The notes: generated by a model from the letters alone, not told the origin. A stretch of DNA of 64,000 nucleotides from Rubidibacter lacunae KORDI 51-2 (GCF_000473895.1 NZ_ASSJ01000040.1:1-64000); one strand, 5' to 3'. Shown: positions 1 to 11,372, counted from the first letter of the stretch. A program made the numbers and translations.

Positions 1-1
1 G

Positions 2-1195
2 TTCCCCCAAGACCGCAATGCTCTCGAGCAGATGCCCAAGTCGGCATTGATTGACTTGCTTCTTGAGCAGCAAGTTATCGAGCAACTCGTCGCCGAGGTC
101 GAACGCCTCAAACGTCTGCTCGACTCTGACTCCAAGACCTCCTCAAAGCCCCCTTTCAGCGACTTCATCAAGCGCTCAGAGACCCCGGTCAAACCCAAGC
201 CGACCTCGGACCTGCCCCACCGTGCCGACCGGGCAGACAACCCGGTCATCCTGGCAAAACTCGCAAGGGGTTCGGTCACATCGACCCCCTGTGTTCTCAT
301 CGACCCGCCCGCTGTCTGCCCCATTTGCCAGTGACACACCTGGGAGTCAGCTTGCCTGCAGCCTCGGACTTAAACAGTTACCCAGTTTGTCGCTCGCCCC
401 ATCGAAATTGTCTCCCACCGCCAGCGGCGTCAGACTTGCACTCATTACGGCAGCGGCGCAGCGGGCGAGTGGAAGCAACCGTGACTGCCTCCGTGCAGGC
501 GGTGCGCCAGTGGGTCCGGCATCAGCCCCACGTTCACGTTGACGAGTCTCCCTGGCTGGTGGGTGGCGTCAAAGAATGGCTTTGGGTGCTCTCGGGTAGG
601 GGCTACAGCCTGTTCCACGCCGAGACCGTCGCAACCGCGACGAACAGGTGCAATTGCTCGGTCAGAGCGTTGCCAGGGTGCTTACTTCCGATGACTTCAG
701 CGTCTACTAAGGCTACCCGGTGGCAGCGCAACATAAGTGTTAGGCGCATCTGCGGCAGCACTTCCAGAAGGTGTGCAAACTTCCCCCACCCCAGCAGGGG
801 GAGCTGGGGGAGGCGTTCGTAAAACTGATTCTAGAAACTTTTACATGCCATCGCCAGTGGCGCACCGATGCAGATACCGGCGCATATGCTCGGAGGGCGG
901 TAGAGTTCAAAGTCTGCTAGCAGCAAAACATCGCTCGCTGGCGGGGAGATGCCGGGCTCACGGCCGGTCTGCTGTTGAAGTCAATGCGAGAGCAGGAGTT
1001 GCAGTGGTGGTAACTCCTCGATCATACGGAGATACCGCCGAACAACAACAGTACCGAGCGGTCGCTGCGCTCGCGGTGACGAAACGCAAAGTCAGCGGAA
1101 GGTCGCACTAGTGGTCTTTATCATAAAATGTCGCTGACTTGCTGAGCGTTATCCAAACCAGTCGAGGACAGGGGGGCTCGGCGATGGAATTTTAG
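2..1195 (+). pseudogene. IS66-family transposase, decayed, left end possibly cut by the window
   Basis: The sequence reads as an IS66 transposase only when frames are switched several times, so it is inactive. From position 32 comes the N-terminal coiled coil with the SSKPP-type motif (here TSSKPPFSD). Near 520-610 is the DDE-domain stretch HVDESPW followed by WLWV and YSLFHAE. Around 690-830 are FSVY-GYPV and AHLRQHF. Around 990-1110 are QWW, LDHTEIPPNNN, TERSLR and VTKRKVSG. At 1136-1195 the C-terminal DLLSVIQTSRGQG stretch ends in TAG. The first frame is open to the window edge, so the gene may start upstream. No terminal inverted repeats were identified. Confidence 0.85.
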
Positions 1196-1540
1196 GGAGA
1201 TGCGGTGGCACGGGCGGCAAGAGGGTGGTCGCAGGAGCTATGCCTTATTTCCTCATGTGACCAGAGCTAACCCTATTTCAAACCCTGCACCTGACTCCTT
1301 ACGAATTGTTTCAGCCATATCTTGTTCGGATGCTATTGGATATCATGTATAAATCAAACAGACACAAATGCTTCAAACTAAATTCATTGATAGAGACGAA
1401 AATCAAAAATCTAAAACTCTTAGCATTTTGCTCTTGTTGCCACTTGGATTTTAGGTTTATGCCTATTTACTGGCATTTTTTTCCAAATCCAGTTCCATTA
1501 TTTGCCAAGCTTTCTTAAACAATGAAATAGGATTGTTCCC
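1196..1540. other. Intergenic gap, nothing recognised
   Basis: AT-rich spacer between the IS66 relic and the small secreted-protein gene. A 70-codon open frame inside it has no recognisable features and no convincing ribosome site. The promoter of the downstream gene probably lies here, but no clear box stands out. Confidence 0.5.
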
Positions 1541-1939
1541 ATGAAGAATCGCGGAGTTTCTTTTTTTACCACCTTGCTTATTTCAGTTTCACTTCTTCTC
1601 GGTAGTATTCCAGCAGAAGCCCAAGAGAGGCAACTCGGAGAATGGATCTGGGACGGTGTTCGGCTGATTTGGAAACCAGCAATGAAAGTTCCATTGGTTG
1701 TTGGTGGCACGATTGTCGCTATTGTTGGGGGGCTTGAGTTGACCGACAAGGGCTATCAAATGTACCTGCAGTGCAAAAAGGGTTATGACCAAAGAGGAAT
1801 TGTGAACCCATATAACCACAGTGTTTACGAAAGAATTTGTGCTGAATGGGCATATCAAAATCAGTATTCTTTTGAAGTTTATCAAAATAATGTTCCGAGT
1901 TATCAGTATCCCAGCCAATATTATCAATACTATCAATAA
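1541..1939 (+). CDS. Small secreted hypothetical protein with Tyr/Gln-rich tail
   Basis: A 132-residue protein that I do not recognise. Residues 1-27 form a classic signal peptide: MKNR, then a hydrophobic core, then an AEA-Q cleavage site. A second hydrophobic stretch, about residues 50-66 (VPLVVGGTIVAIVGGLEL), could be a membrane segment. Two cysteines sit in the middle, in LQCKKGYD and ERICAEW. The last ~28 residues are almost entirely Tyr, Gln, Asn, Ser and Pro, a low-complexity tail. An AGGA stretch lies about 12 nt before the ATG. Base composition is more AT-rich than the housekeeping genes nearby, which with the IS66 relic upstream suggests an accessory gene. The signal peptide is read directly. 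A cell-surface or periplasmic location is inference. Confidence 0.6.
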   Translation: MKNRGVSFFTTLLISVSLLLGSIPAEAQERQLGEWIWDGVRLIWKPAMKVPLVVGGTIVAIVGGLELTDKGYQMYLQCKKGYDQRGIVNPYNHSVYERICAEWAYQNQYSFEVYQNNVPSYQYPSQYYQYYQ

Positions 1940-2215
1940 AATTTTGCATATGTATTTTGTGATCTCATTTTACAGTCTGCGCATGGCTTTGCGAATGAAT
2001 GCATTTTACCTTCTTATTTGAAACCTCTGAAGTCATAAAACCTCTGAAGTCTCCTGACCTTGGAAGAAGTCCTTGGAAGAAGTCTAAGTTCTCCACACGA
2101 TTTGATTTTAACGCACTTCGAGAATTCTTTGTGTAGCGGTCTGGAATTATCTTTCTTGAAGCTGACAAGCACCCTCTCAGGGTGGGTTTGAAATGTGTTT
2201 CAGAGCATAAATAGT

Positions 2216-2428
2216 TAGGGTTTGCTGAGAAAGGTTGGATTTTGACAATGAAAGGATCTCAGCGTTTTCTATGCCGGAAAAGTGCACGGCTATAGGCGCC
2301 ACAGCCTCAAAGCCCTTACACTTGGGCCGAGAATCCGAGGCAAAAAGCTGGAGCTAGTTGGTAAAAGCCTTGTTCCATAAGCTCTCTGCCCATTAAATTT
2401 GATTTGTGGACTTTTTCGGCAAACCCTA
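2216..2428 (-). mobile_element. MITE, copy 1 (TA-flanked, ~213 bp)
   Basis: First of three homologous copies in the window; the others are at 48806-49019 and 49182-49396, in the opposite orientation. The ends read TAGGGTTTGCTGAGAAAGG and, inverted, CTAGGGTTTGCCGAAAAAG. Each end is bounded by TA. The interior carries the shared GAGGCAAAAAGCTGGAGC and GAGAATCCGAGGC stretches. It has no coding capacity. TA boundaries are typical of elements mobilised by IS630/Tc1-mariner transposases, but that assignment is inference. Confidence 0.8.
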
Positions 2429-2654
2429 GTTAGTACAAGTTTACTAATTGTCTTTAAGCGAGAGACTTGCAGATACTATACATTTTGGATAGCAACTTTA
2501 GGTTTATACATTTTGTCGCTGACATCGGCCTAACGCCCTTCGAGTTTGCACGCTGCTTCGAGCAATATCTTGAACATTTACGAAATAATATGTATGGTAT
2601 GAAACTTCAGTTGCTCACTTTTGATTAGGAAATCGTACGACAAGACGTTCGTTT

Positions 2655-2687
2655 CAACAATCACCCCTCTAAAAGGGGTGATTGTTG
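2655..2687. repeat. Perfect 14-bp inverted repeat with 5-nt loop
   Basis: CAACAATCACCCCT pairs exactly with AGGGGTGATTGTTG across the loop CTAAA. There is no adjacent gene for it to terminate and no T-run, so it may be a relic end of a mobile element or an isolated structured RNA signal. Confidence 0.6.
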
Positions 2688-3303
2688 ATGTGACTAAAAC
2701 TAATTGCTGCCAATCCTGACAAAACAATCCGTTGTATTGCGTGCTTTCAATGTTGGTATTCTCTGGCTCGATCTAAAGATATGAGTTATAGATATAGCTC
2801 GGCTCAAATGCTGGAGGGGGGAAATACTAGCTGAGTCTCTCAAACAATAGGGAGCATCTGCGAGGAAGGAGCGTTGAGAGAGGGTGGTCGAATGGTCAAG
2901 ATCGGCTTTGGGCTTGGGAGCAAGTGCCAAATCAAGTTGGCAAAACAGAAACTTTTGCTCATGAAGGCTCGAAGAACTGAATCCCTGGGATGGCTACCGC
3001 CTAACGTTTCAACAAAATCTATGAGAGATAATGAAATTCCTCAGGACCGATGCCGACGGTTTAGGCGCTTGTTGAGGAAAAGATGTACCAAAGCTTCGAA
3101 CGTGTCGTCGCAAGTAAAAACCCCATTGTCGTTGTAGGTAAGACTATAAATTGACTTGGGTGCCCCCCTCGGCGCAGCCGTAGTGCGCGCGACCCTTCTC
3201 GTCAGCCAAACATACCCTTCGAATGCCCCGTGCAACAGTGCGCCTTGCGAACATTCCCGGGACACCCAATTGCAACAACTCCAACCAACGCGATCGCCTG
3301 GCG

Positions 3304-3843
3304 CTATTTCAAATCTAGCAACCCTTGCTCCTTGAGCTTGGGATTGAAACGCATCTCCAAACGCGCGCCGCGGGCATCCAACGCCGACTTCACCTCCGCT
3401 TCCACGCGGCGCGCAGCGTTCTTGAGCAGCTTCATTCGTGTCAGTTCGTCTCCTCGCTGCAGCTGCTCGCGTTCCTCGTCGCTGAGGTGGAGTTTGGCAT
3501 CGATCGCCTGCGTCCACAATTCGAATTCTTCGCCGTTACCGGGCGGCGACGTCTTGTTTTCCGTCAGCCAAGCCGTCCGCGCGCCATCCAAAATCTGCCG
3601 GCTCGGCCGGGCGATCGCGTGAGCCTTCACCCAATAGCATTGCTGCGGCCGGCGCGCGAGGTGCTGCTTCAAGCTGAGAAACACGTCGCGCGAGTAGCCC
3701 ACGAATTGCAACACGCGATCGCGATCGAAAATCGCGTAAGCCCCGATCTTACCGCTTAGCTCGGCCGGAAGCTGGCCGTCGGCATCGAGGTAAGGCAAAA
3801 AGTCGAGGTCGGTGAGGGCAGGAACGTCGGAATTAGCAGTCAC
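3304..3843 (-). CDS. GIY-YIG nuclease-like protein (cyanobacterial family)
   Basis: The N-terminal third carries the GIY-YIG core in cyanobacterial form: GAYAIFD, then QFVGYSRDVFLSLKQHL, where the two signature tripeptides appear as GAY and FVG. WTQAI and a charged helical C-terminus (EEREQLQRGDELTRMKLLKNAA) follow. There is no ATG. TTG at 3858 or GTG at 3843 could start it, and GTG is chosen because it leaves the usual short leader before DVPALTDLDFLPYLD. GIY-YIG domains are single-strand-cleaving endonuclease folds, but the substrate of this family is unknown, and the altered tripeptides leave activity uncertain. It is on the same strand as the atp operon but separated from it by a hairpin. 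Confidence 0.75.
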   Translation of the reverse strand: MTANSDVPALTDLDFLPYLDADGQLPAELSGKIGAYAIFDRDRVLQFVGYSRDVFLSLKQHLARRPQQCYWVKAHAIARPSRQILDGARTAWLTENKTSPPGNGEEFELWTQAIDAKLHLSDEEREQLQRGDELTRMKLLKNAARRVEAEVKSALDARGARLEMRFNPKLKEQGLLDLK

Positions 3844-4004
3844 GGATAAGCTCGGCAAAACAATCGGCGATCGCCTTTCAGTCTACCGAGCAACGGTAAC
3901 CGGTCGGCGATCGATCCACCTATTAGGCAATAAGTGCGAGTTGCAAGGAGTGCGCTGAGGGGGCGTATCAGCATGCAATCGTCTAATAGACCAACGGGCG
4001 CATA

Positions 4005-4045
4005 GACAAACAGCGTTTGGAAGTCCGCTCCAAACGCTGTTTGTC
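4005..4045 (-). terminator. Hairpin downstream of the atp operon
   Basis: A perfect 17-bp stem (GACAAACAGCGTTTGGA and its complement) with a 7-nt loop lies 57 nt beyond the atpG stop. There is no clear T-run after it on the minus strand, so it may act as a weak terminator or an mRNA 3' stabiliser. Confidence 0.65.
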
Positions 4046-4101
4046 TTACATTCTGTTGGTTCCAGCTGGGGAGGGTAGAACGCCTTCCTGGCAAGTCTGG
4101 A

Positions 4102-5052
4102 TCAGCCTAGCGAGTTCGCGCCGGCCACAACTTCCAGAATCTCCTGAGTAATCGCCGCCTGACGTGCCTTGTTGTAGTCCAGAGTCAAGCTGCGGATGAG
4201 ATCTGACGCGTTGTCGCTGGCATTGTTCATTGCCGTCATCCGCGCAGCCAGTTCGCTAGCGGCCGACTCTTGCAGCGCGCGCAGCAGCTGATTGTTCAGG
4301 TACAGCGGCAGCAGCGCGTTCAGAATCTGAACCGGATCCTGCTCGAAGAGCATGTCGCGGGGAAGATCGCGCAGCTCGGTCGTCGGAGCTTTCTCTCGCT
4401 CCACCTCGAAGGCACCGCTACGGGATGTCAACCGGAAGATTTCGTCATCCGCTGCTTCTAGGCCTTGCGGGTCCAACGGCATCAGGGTTTGCACCACCGG
4501 CCGCGAACTAATCAGCGACACGAACTTGGTATAAACCAACTCCACGCGATCGACTGTCTCCGACATAAACAGCGCCAACAGCTTGTCGGCAATCTGGTTG
4601 GCTTCGTCTGCCGTGGGAATTTGCTCCAGGTCGGTGAAGGTTTCCGCAATCGGCGCACTGCGTCGCTGGAAGTGCTGGGTGGCTTTGCGCCCTACCAGTA
4701 CGTAGGTATAACCCGCTCCGTTTGCCTGCAGCTCACGCGCGCGCGTCTCCGCACGCTTGATGACGCTGGTGTTGTAAGACCCGCACAAGCCGCGATCGCC
4801 CGAGACCACCAGCAGCGCTGTTGTCTGCACCGGGCGTTCCTCTAGGAGCGGCAGTTCCGCGTCCTCAAACCGCAAGCGCTGTTGCAAGCCATACAGTACC
4901 TGCGCCAAACGGTCGGCGAAGGGGCGCGTAGACGTTACCTGCTCTTGAGCGCGGCGGACTTTCGCCGCCGCCACCAGCCGCATGGCTTCGGTAATCTTGC
5001 GCGTGTTCTTTACCGATTTGATGCGATCGCGAATGCCTTTTAAGTTTGCCAT
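4102..5052 (-). CDS. atpG: F0F1 ATP synthase gamma subunit
   Basis: The central rotor shaft of F1, 316 residues. The N-terminus [20 protein letters not shown] and the C-terminus [16 protein letters not shown] are diagnostic coiled-coil halves. The segment around residues 195-235 ([19 protein letters not shown] and onward) is the extra loop seen in photosynthetic gamma subunits. The two regulatory cysteines of the chloroplast enzyme are absent there, as expected in cyanobacteria. It is the last gene of the operon, 75 nt after atpA. It is called atpC in some cyanobacterial nomenclature. Confidence 0.97.
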   Translation of the reverse strand: MANLKGIRDRIKSVKNTRKITEAMRLVAAAKVRRAQEQVTSTRPFADRLAQVLYGLQQRLRFEDAELPLLEERPVQTTALLVVSGDRGLCGSYNTSVIKRAETRARELQANGAGYTYVLVGRKATQHFQRRSAPIAETFTDLEQIPTADEANQIADKLLALFMSETVDRVELVYTKFVSLISSRPVVQTLMPLDPQGLEAADDEIFRLTSRSGAFEVEREKAPTTELRDLPRDMLFEQDPVQILNALLPLYLNNQLLRALQESAASELAARMTAMNNASDNASDLIRSLTLDYNKARQAAITQEILEVVAGANSLG

Positions 5053-5127
5053 GATGTTCTAGATGAACCGCTCGATATAGCTAGCGCGGGCGAGGCAGGG
5101 TGAGCCTGCCTCGTGATTTCGCGTGCG

Positions 5128-6711
<1,584 letters not shown>

Positions 6712-6749
6712 TCATTCTGTTGGGTTGCTCGTCTTCAGGATCGCTATCT

Positions 6750-7301
6750 CTAGGACGCGAGCTGCAAGCTCAACCGCCGTAACTGCCCGCGCAAACTTGC
6801 ATCCAGCACCTGGGAGCCGACGCGCACGATCGCGCCACCAAGCAGGTCCGGATCGACCTTGACCTCTAGCTCCACATCCCGCGCTCCGGTGATGTTCTTG
6901 ACGCGATCGCGAATGGTGTCGCGCTGCGATCCTGCAAGTTCGATGGCTGCAGTTACTTCAGCCAGCACCGTCTGGTTGCGGCGTCGCAGCAGCGTCAAAT
7001 ACTGCCGGCAGATGTCGTCGAGGAAAAACAAGCGGTTCTTATCCGCCAGCAGCATTAGAAAATTCGCAAACAGCGGGTCGAGGCGATCGCTCGCCAGCGT
7101 TCGCAGGACGCGTTTCTTGCTGTCGATCGCGATCGTCGGATTGGCAATCAGCTGGCGCAAATCTTCGGACGCTTCCAGCGCTGCGAGCAGGGTTCTCGCG
7201 TCTTCGCCGAAACGGTCGGCCAGATCCCGCGCGTCAGCCAGCGCCATCAGCGCGTCGGCATAGGGTTCGACAACGGCTGCACTGAGCAAACTATCTTTCA
7301 T
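6750..7301 (-). CDS. atpH: F0F1 ATP synthase delta subunit
   Basis: 183 residues. It has the OSCP/delta pattern: a helical N-terminal domain (VVEPYADALMALA, LRQLIANPTIAIDSKKRVL), then NRLFFLDDICRQYL, and a C-terminal DLLGGAIVRVGSQVLDASL. It forms part of the peripheral stator on top of F1. The start is 6 nt after the atpF stop, so the two are probably translationally coupled. Cyanobacterial literature also calls it atpD. Confidence 0.95.
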   Translation of the reverse strand: MKDSLLSAAVVEPYADALMALADARDLADRFGEDARTLLAALEASEDLRQLIANPTIAIDSKKRVLRTLASDRLDPLFANFLMLLADKNRLFFLDDICRQYLTLLRRRNQTVLAEVTAAIELAGSQRDTIRDRVKNITGARDVELEVKVDPDLLGGAIVRVGSQVLDASLRGQLRRLSLQLAS

Positions 7302-7307
7302 GGCAGA

Positions 7308-7841
7308 CTAACTCCCCAACTGCGCAAGCGAACGTTCGAGCAAGTCTCGCTGTGCCGACGAATCCAAGCCCTCGCGCAACCGCGCTTCCACGCGCTCGAT
7401 TGCCTGCGAGGCGATCGCTTGGCGGATTTCGGATACGGCGCGGGCGCGCTCGGCATCGAGATCCTGAACGGCAGCAGACTTAACGCGCTCCACCTCGCGC
7501 TCGCTCTCGGCGAGGATGCGCTCCTTGGTCTTGGTGGCAGCTTCTTCGGCAGCCAGGCGCAAGCGCTCGATTTCTTGCTGGGCTTGGGCGAGTTTCTGCT
7601 GTGCCTCGGCCAGCATGGCGGCGGCTTCCCGCGCCTGGGTTTCGGCAGTGCTGATTTCGGTTTTGATGCCGTCCTTGCGGTCCGCAAGCATCTTGCCGAG
7701 GACGCCGCGCCCGAAGTAAACCAGCACGGCGATGATAATGACCAAATTAATGACGTTAGCTTCGAGGAGGGTTTCGAGTAGATCCCCACCCTCTTCAGCG
7801 GACTTCGCCGCTTCAGCGAAATAAAACCACATTCCCATCAT
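7308..7841 (-). CDS. atpF: F0F1 ATP synthase b subunit
   Basis: One transmembrane helix (NVINLVIIIAVLVYFGRGVLG) is followed by a long charged coiled coil, giving the stator stalk. The frame stays open 13 codons upstream, but I place the start at the double ATG (7841/7838) because GGGA precedes it by 7 nt and the upstream residues (TCTLRRER) look untranslated. It pairs with b' (atpF2), encoded just upstream, to make the heterodimeric stalk typical of photosynthetic enzymes. Confidence 0.93.
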   Translation of the reverse strand: MMGMWFYFAEAAKSAEEGGDLLETLLEANVINLVIIIAVLVYFGRGVLGKMLADRKDGIKTEISTAETQAREAAAMLAEAQQKLAQAQQEIERLRLAAEEAATKTKERILAESEREVERVKSAAVQDLDAERARAVSEIRQAIASQAIERVEARLREGLDSSAQRDLLERSLAQLGS

Positions 7842-7888
7842 GCGTTCCCTACGCAACGTGCAAGTTGCCGCTCCCGGCAACGGTGACG

Positions 7889-8389
7889 CTAGCGACGCGC
7901 TAGCTCCGGTCCTACGAGCTTCTCCAGAATCTGAGCGCTGAGGTCGCTAACCTGTCCTTCCAATTCCTGTAAGGCAGCTTGCTTCTGTTCGGCAATCTCC
8001 CGAGCAGCTTGCTCGCGCTCGGCAGTTACTTCCTGTAGAGCAGTAGCAGCGCGCTCGGCAGCAATCTTCTGCGCCGCTTGTTGGGCAGCTGCGATCGTCT
8101 CCTGCGACTGGCGTCGCGCGTCCTTCAGCTCGTCGTCAAACTGGCGGGCGAGGGCTTGCGCCTGCTCCTGACTCGTCCGCGCGTCGGCCAGGTTATTGCG
8201 AATGTACTCGGCGCGCTCGTCGAGCATCTGCGTTACTGGCTTGTAAAACACCGCATTGAGTAGCGCGATCAGCAGTAAAAACTGTGCGGCCATCAGCGGT
8301 AGGGTGAGGTCGAAGTCGAACAGCCCGCCCTTGCGCGCCGTCTCGACTGCCTCTTCGGCAATCAGCCAAGTCGTCGTCCAGTCAGTCAT
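7889..8389 (-). CDS. atpF2: F0F1 ATP synthase b' subunit
   Basis: 166 residues. A single N-terminal membrane helix (LPLMAAQFLLLIALLNAVFY) is followed by KPVTQMLDERAEYIRNNL and a coiled coil rich in Glu, Ala and Gln. The KPV...LDER motif separates b' from b. Having both b and b' is a hallmark of cyanobacterial and chloroplast ATP synthases. Also named atpG in cyanobacterial papers. Confidence 0.95.
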   Translation of the reverse strand: MTDWTTTWLIAEEAVETARKGGLFDFDLTLPLMAAQFLLLIALLNAVFYKPVTQMLDERAEYIRNNLADARTSQEQAQALARQFDDELKDARRQSQETIAAAQQAAQKIAAERAATALQEVTAEREQAAREIAEQKQAALQELEGQVSDLSAQILEKLVGPELARR

Positions 8390-8519
8390 ATGCTTTCAAC
8401 CCCTGCGGGTCTGTCGCGGCGGTTGGCTCGTCGCATCGTCGCTCGGACAGTGCTCGGATAATCGTATCGAGTGCAGTCTCAGTCGAACCGACCGGGGGCT
8501 GCGGAGAAACTGGCAAGCG

Positions 8520-8553
8520 CAGGCGGAGAGAACGCGATCGCGATCGCCGCCTG
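8520..8553 (-). repeat. Hairpin built around double HIP1 in the atpE-atpF2 gap
   Basis: A 7-bp stem (CAGGCGG/CCGCCTG) encloses overlapping GCGATCGC octamers, 11 nt past the atpE stop. There is no T-run. It could protect the 3' end of the atpE message or attenuate downstream genes, which would fit the need for many c subunits. That role is inference. Confidence 0.45.
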
Positions 8554-8563
8554 CAGCCGGATG

Positions 8564-8818
<255 letters not shown>

Positions 8819-8932
8819 CTATCCTCTGTTGACAGTTTAGACGGAGTATGCGTCACTTGCGACGCCTGCCGCTCGGGCGGCTGTTAACGTGGTGCCACTG
8901 CAGGTGGCATGCTCTACTGAGCGACGCGGGCG

Positions 8933-9691
8933 TCACTCATGCTCTTCTTCGCCATGCCCTTCCATCGCTTCACCGATATACGCAGCCGCCAAAGTAGCGA
9001 AAATCAGTGCCTGGATGGCGCTTGTAAACAATCCCAATGCCATCAAAGGCAGAGGCACGAACAGCGGCACCAGCAACACCAACACGGCGACCGCGAGTTC
9101 GTCTGCAAGGATATTCCCAAACAGACGGAAGCTCAGGGAAAGGGGCTTGGTGAAATCTTCGAGAATGTTGATTGGCAACAGGATAGGCGTCGGCTGAATG
9201 TACCGTTTCAAGTAGCCGAGTCCGCGCTTGCTGAAGCCGGCAAAAAAGTAAGCCAGCGAGGTCAGCAGTGCCAGAGCAACAGTCGTGTTGATGTCCATGG
9301 TCGGTGCAGCGAGTTCCGATTCCGGTAGGGAAATCAGTTTCCAGGGCATCAACGCACCAGACCAGTTAGAGACAAAAATGAATAGGAACAGCGTTCCAAC
9401 AAACGGTACCCACGGACGATATTCTTTCTCGCCAATTTGGTCGCGAGCGAGGTTGCGAATAAAGTCGAGGGCGTACTCCAGCAGATTTTGCAGTCCGCTC
9501 GGCACCCGCTGTAGGTTGCGCGTCCCGGCAATCGTCACGAGCAGGAGCAAGCCGATAACGAACCAAGAGGTGATGAAGACTTGCCCGTGTACGGTGTAGT
9601 TGCCGAAATCCCAGTAAAAATGCTTGCCGACTTCTAGTTCCGCAAGGGGAAAAAGCAATGAGTTCGGGCTAAAACCGTTCAAAAGTCCCAT
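8933..9691 (-). CDS. atpB: F0F1 ATP synthase a subunit
   Basis: 252 residues with multiple transmembrane helices. The conserved proton-channel region is seen in [20 protein letters not shown], which carries the essential Arg, and in the C-terminal [21 protein letters not shown]. It forms the stator channel against the c-ring. The order atpI-atpB-atpE matches the cyanobacterial operon. It is called atpI in some cyanobacterial naming. Confidence 0.97.
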   Translation of the reverse strand: MGLLNGFSPNSLLFPLAELEVGKHFYWDFGNYTVHGQVFITSWFVIGLLLLVTIAGTRNLQRVPSGLQNLLEYALDFIRNLARDQIGEKEYRPWVPFVGTLFLFIFVSNWSGALMPWKLISLPESELAAPTMDINTTVALALLTSLAYFFAGFSKRGLGYLKRYIQPTPILLPINILEDFTKPLSLSFRLFGNILADELAVAVLVLLVPLFVPLPLMALGLFTSAIQALIFATLAAAYIGEAMEGHGEEEHE

Positions 9692-9741
9692 TCGCGAGCA
9701 TTCTCCACTATCGACACGGGTCTGTTTGCCTGTGCTTGCAG

Positions 9742-10200
9742 CTACCCGCCCGCACGCGGCGGCGGAAACAGCGTTGTTCCAAAGACGTAAACCAGAATTG
9801 CGACTTTATAGGTCAGGAATCCCAGGAAAATTGGTAGTATCTGCAGATTTTGCAGTTGGGTTGCCGCCACAATCGCGGCTACCAATAATGCCAGACGATT
9901 GACCCCAAAGTTGAGGCGTCCGTTCTCGCCGAGCTGTTCTACATCCTTCGCTAACCGTCGCAGATAAAGGACTCCCACGCAAGCCCCCAACACGTAGTTC
10001 AGAGCAATTGCTAGCGAGTAGACAAGCCAAACCGAGCCGAAGACAACGATCGCAATTCCGAGACAGGTCAAGTAGAGGTTTTTCTGCAGTTGGTAGTACT
10101 CGCGCATGGTGTTGCGTTCGAGTGCTGGGGGGGCATTCTCTACAGCGGTTTCCTCCTCGGATGGCGCGATCTCTGCTGGGGTTTCGGGTAAATTGACCAT
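9742..10200 (-). CDS. atpI: ATP synthase subunit I (assembly-associated membrane protein)
   Basis: After an acidic N-terminus ([13 protein letters not shown]), [18 protein letters not shown] leads into about four transmembrane helices, ending in [18 protein letters not shown]. First gene of the operon, as expected for atp1/atpI. The frame extends 18 codons further upstream, but ATG at 10200 is chosen because the upstream residues are Arg-rich and unlike the family. Subunit I is thought to aid c-ring assembly; it is not in the mature enzyme. Confidence 0.88.
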   Translation of the reverse strand: MVNLPETPAEIAPSEEETAVENAPPALERNTMREYYQLQKNLYLTCLGIAIVVFGSVWLVYSLAIALNYVLGACVGVLYLRRLAKDVEQLGENGRLNFGVNRLALLVAAIVAATQLQNLQILPIFLGFLTYKVAILVYVFGTTLFPPPRAGG

Positions 10201-10432
10201 GTACGGACGTGCGGTACGTCGGGTGCGCCGCCACTGCAAGCAAACCAGCAGCAATCATATCACGGCATAGTTACATTACTTTATCGTTTGCCTTTTTTGC
10301 GACTGAGTCTGCCGATCGCCGGTGAGAAAAATGGCTCAAACGCTCGCCTTTGCGGGCAAACCCGACACGTTCAACGGGGCAATCGTGCCAGTGGAAATGC
10401 TTCGAGGTGAAATGCTTCTGGGTGAAATGTTT

Positions 10433-11173
10433 CTAGGTAACAGCAAGCCGTTCGCGGAAAAGAGCGAGGGTTTTGTCCCAAGCATCGGCGGCGGCAGGGG
10501 CATCGTAGCTGTCGCGGCGATCGCAGAAGAAACCGTGGGTAACGCCGGTATAGCGGTATAAGGCGTGAGGAATGCCGTGCTCTTGAAGGGTCGCTTCGAT
10601 GCGATCGACCTGTTCGAGGGGAATTAACGGGTCTTCGGACCCGAAGAACAAGACGATTGGGTGAGCGATCTCCGGGGTGCGGGCGATCGTCGGCACGCCT
10701 CCGCCGGGGGTCATGGTGGCGATACCCGCACCATAGAAGGACGCGGTTGCGTCGACTTCGGGGAGGGTGGCGCCGAGGTAGACAACGTGACCGCCGAAGC
10801 AGAAGCCGATGGAGCCGATGCCGCCGCCGTAAGCCGGAATTTGTTTGAGGTATGCGATCTCCGCGCGCAGGTCGGCGAGAAGTTCGGTGGCAGTTGTCTT
10901 GTCCTTATATTGCCGGCCGAGTCGGACGCTGGCATTGTCGTAGCCGACTTCAAAGTCGGTAACTTGGCGCTGGTAGATCGGCGGAGCGATCGCGATATAG
11001 CCCTCGCAGGCGAAGCGCTCGGTGACGTCGCGGATGTGTGCGTTGACTCCGAAGATTTCTTGCACGACGACGACACCCGGAAAGGGACCGTCCCCGAGGG
11101 GATAGGCGAGGTAGGCGTCGAGCTGGGCGCCATCGCTGGGAATGCGGATGCGCTCGGTGCGAATGTCATTCAC
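10433..11173 (-). CDS. Dienelactone hydrolase family protein
   Basis: An alpha/beta-hydrolase of 246 residues from a GTG start. The frame is open 60 codons further, but that part overlaps the divergent gene's promoter and lacks family similarity. The catalytic triad is visible: Cys125 in GFCFGGH, Asp in GSEDPLIP, His in THGFFCD. The cysteine nucleophile is typical of carboxymethylenebutenolidase relatives. FGVNAHIRDV is also characteristic. The substrate cannot be told; housekeeping relatives act on ester or lactone metabolites. It is transcribed divergently from the helicase gene. Confidence 0.88.
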   Translation of the reverse strand: MNDIRTERIRIPSDGAQLDAYLAYPLGDGPFPGVVVVQEIFGVNAHIRDVTERFACEGYIAIAPPIYQRQVTDFEVGYDNASVRLGRQYKDKTTATELLADLRAEIAYLKQIPAYGGGIGSIGFCFGGHVVYLGATLPEVDATASFYGAGIATMTPGGGVPTIARTPEIAHPIVLFFGSEDPLIPLEQVDRIEATLQEHGIPHALYRYTGVTHGFFCDRRDSYDAPAAADAWDKTLALFRERLAVT

Positions 11174-11372
11174 GGGCGGTCGGGCCTGAAGGAGGAAATT
11201 CGTTTCCGATTCTACGGCCGCGCGCTCGGCAATCGAGGTGCGGCAACGATTCGATGCCGTCGCGCGCTCGTCGCACGGGAGCAACCGGTCGCTGCCCCTT
11301 ACAGTCGCGTATAAGGTGGGAGGACTGCAGACCTTATATTGCCAACTATCCATAGCAACTGCTGCACTGACA

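Larger units (their letters stand above)
1940..3303. other. Gene-free gap holding a MITE and a perfect hairpin
   Basis: No credible coding region was found in this 1.36-kb stretch. It contains a MITE copy (2216-2428) and a perfect 14-bp inverted repeat (2655-2687). Open frames up to 158 codons on the minus strand near 3041-3517 are out-of-frame shadows of the GIY-YIG gene and its downstream region. Confidence 0.6.
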
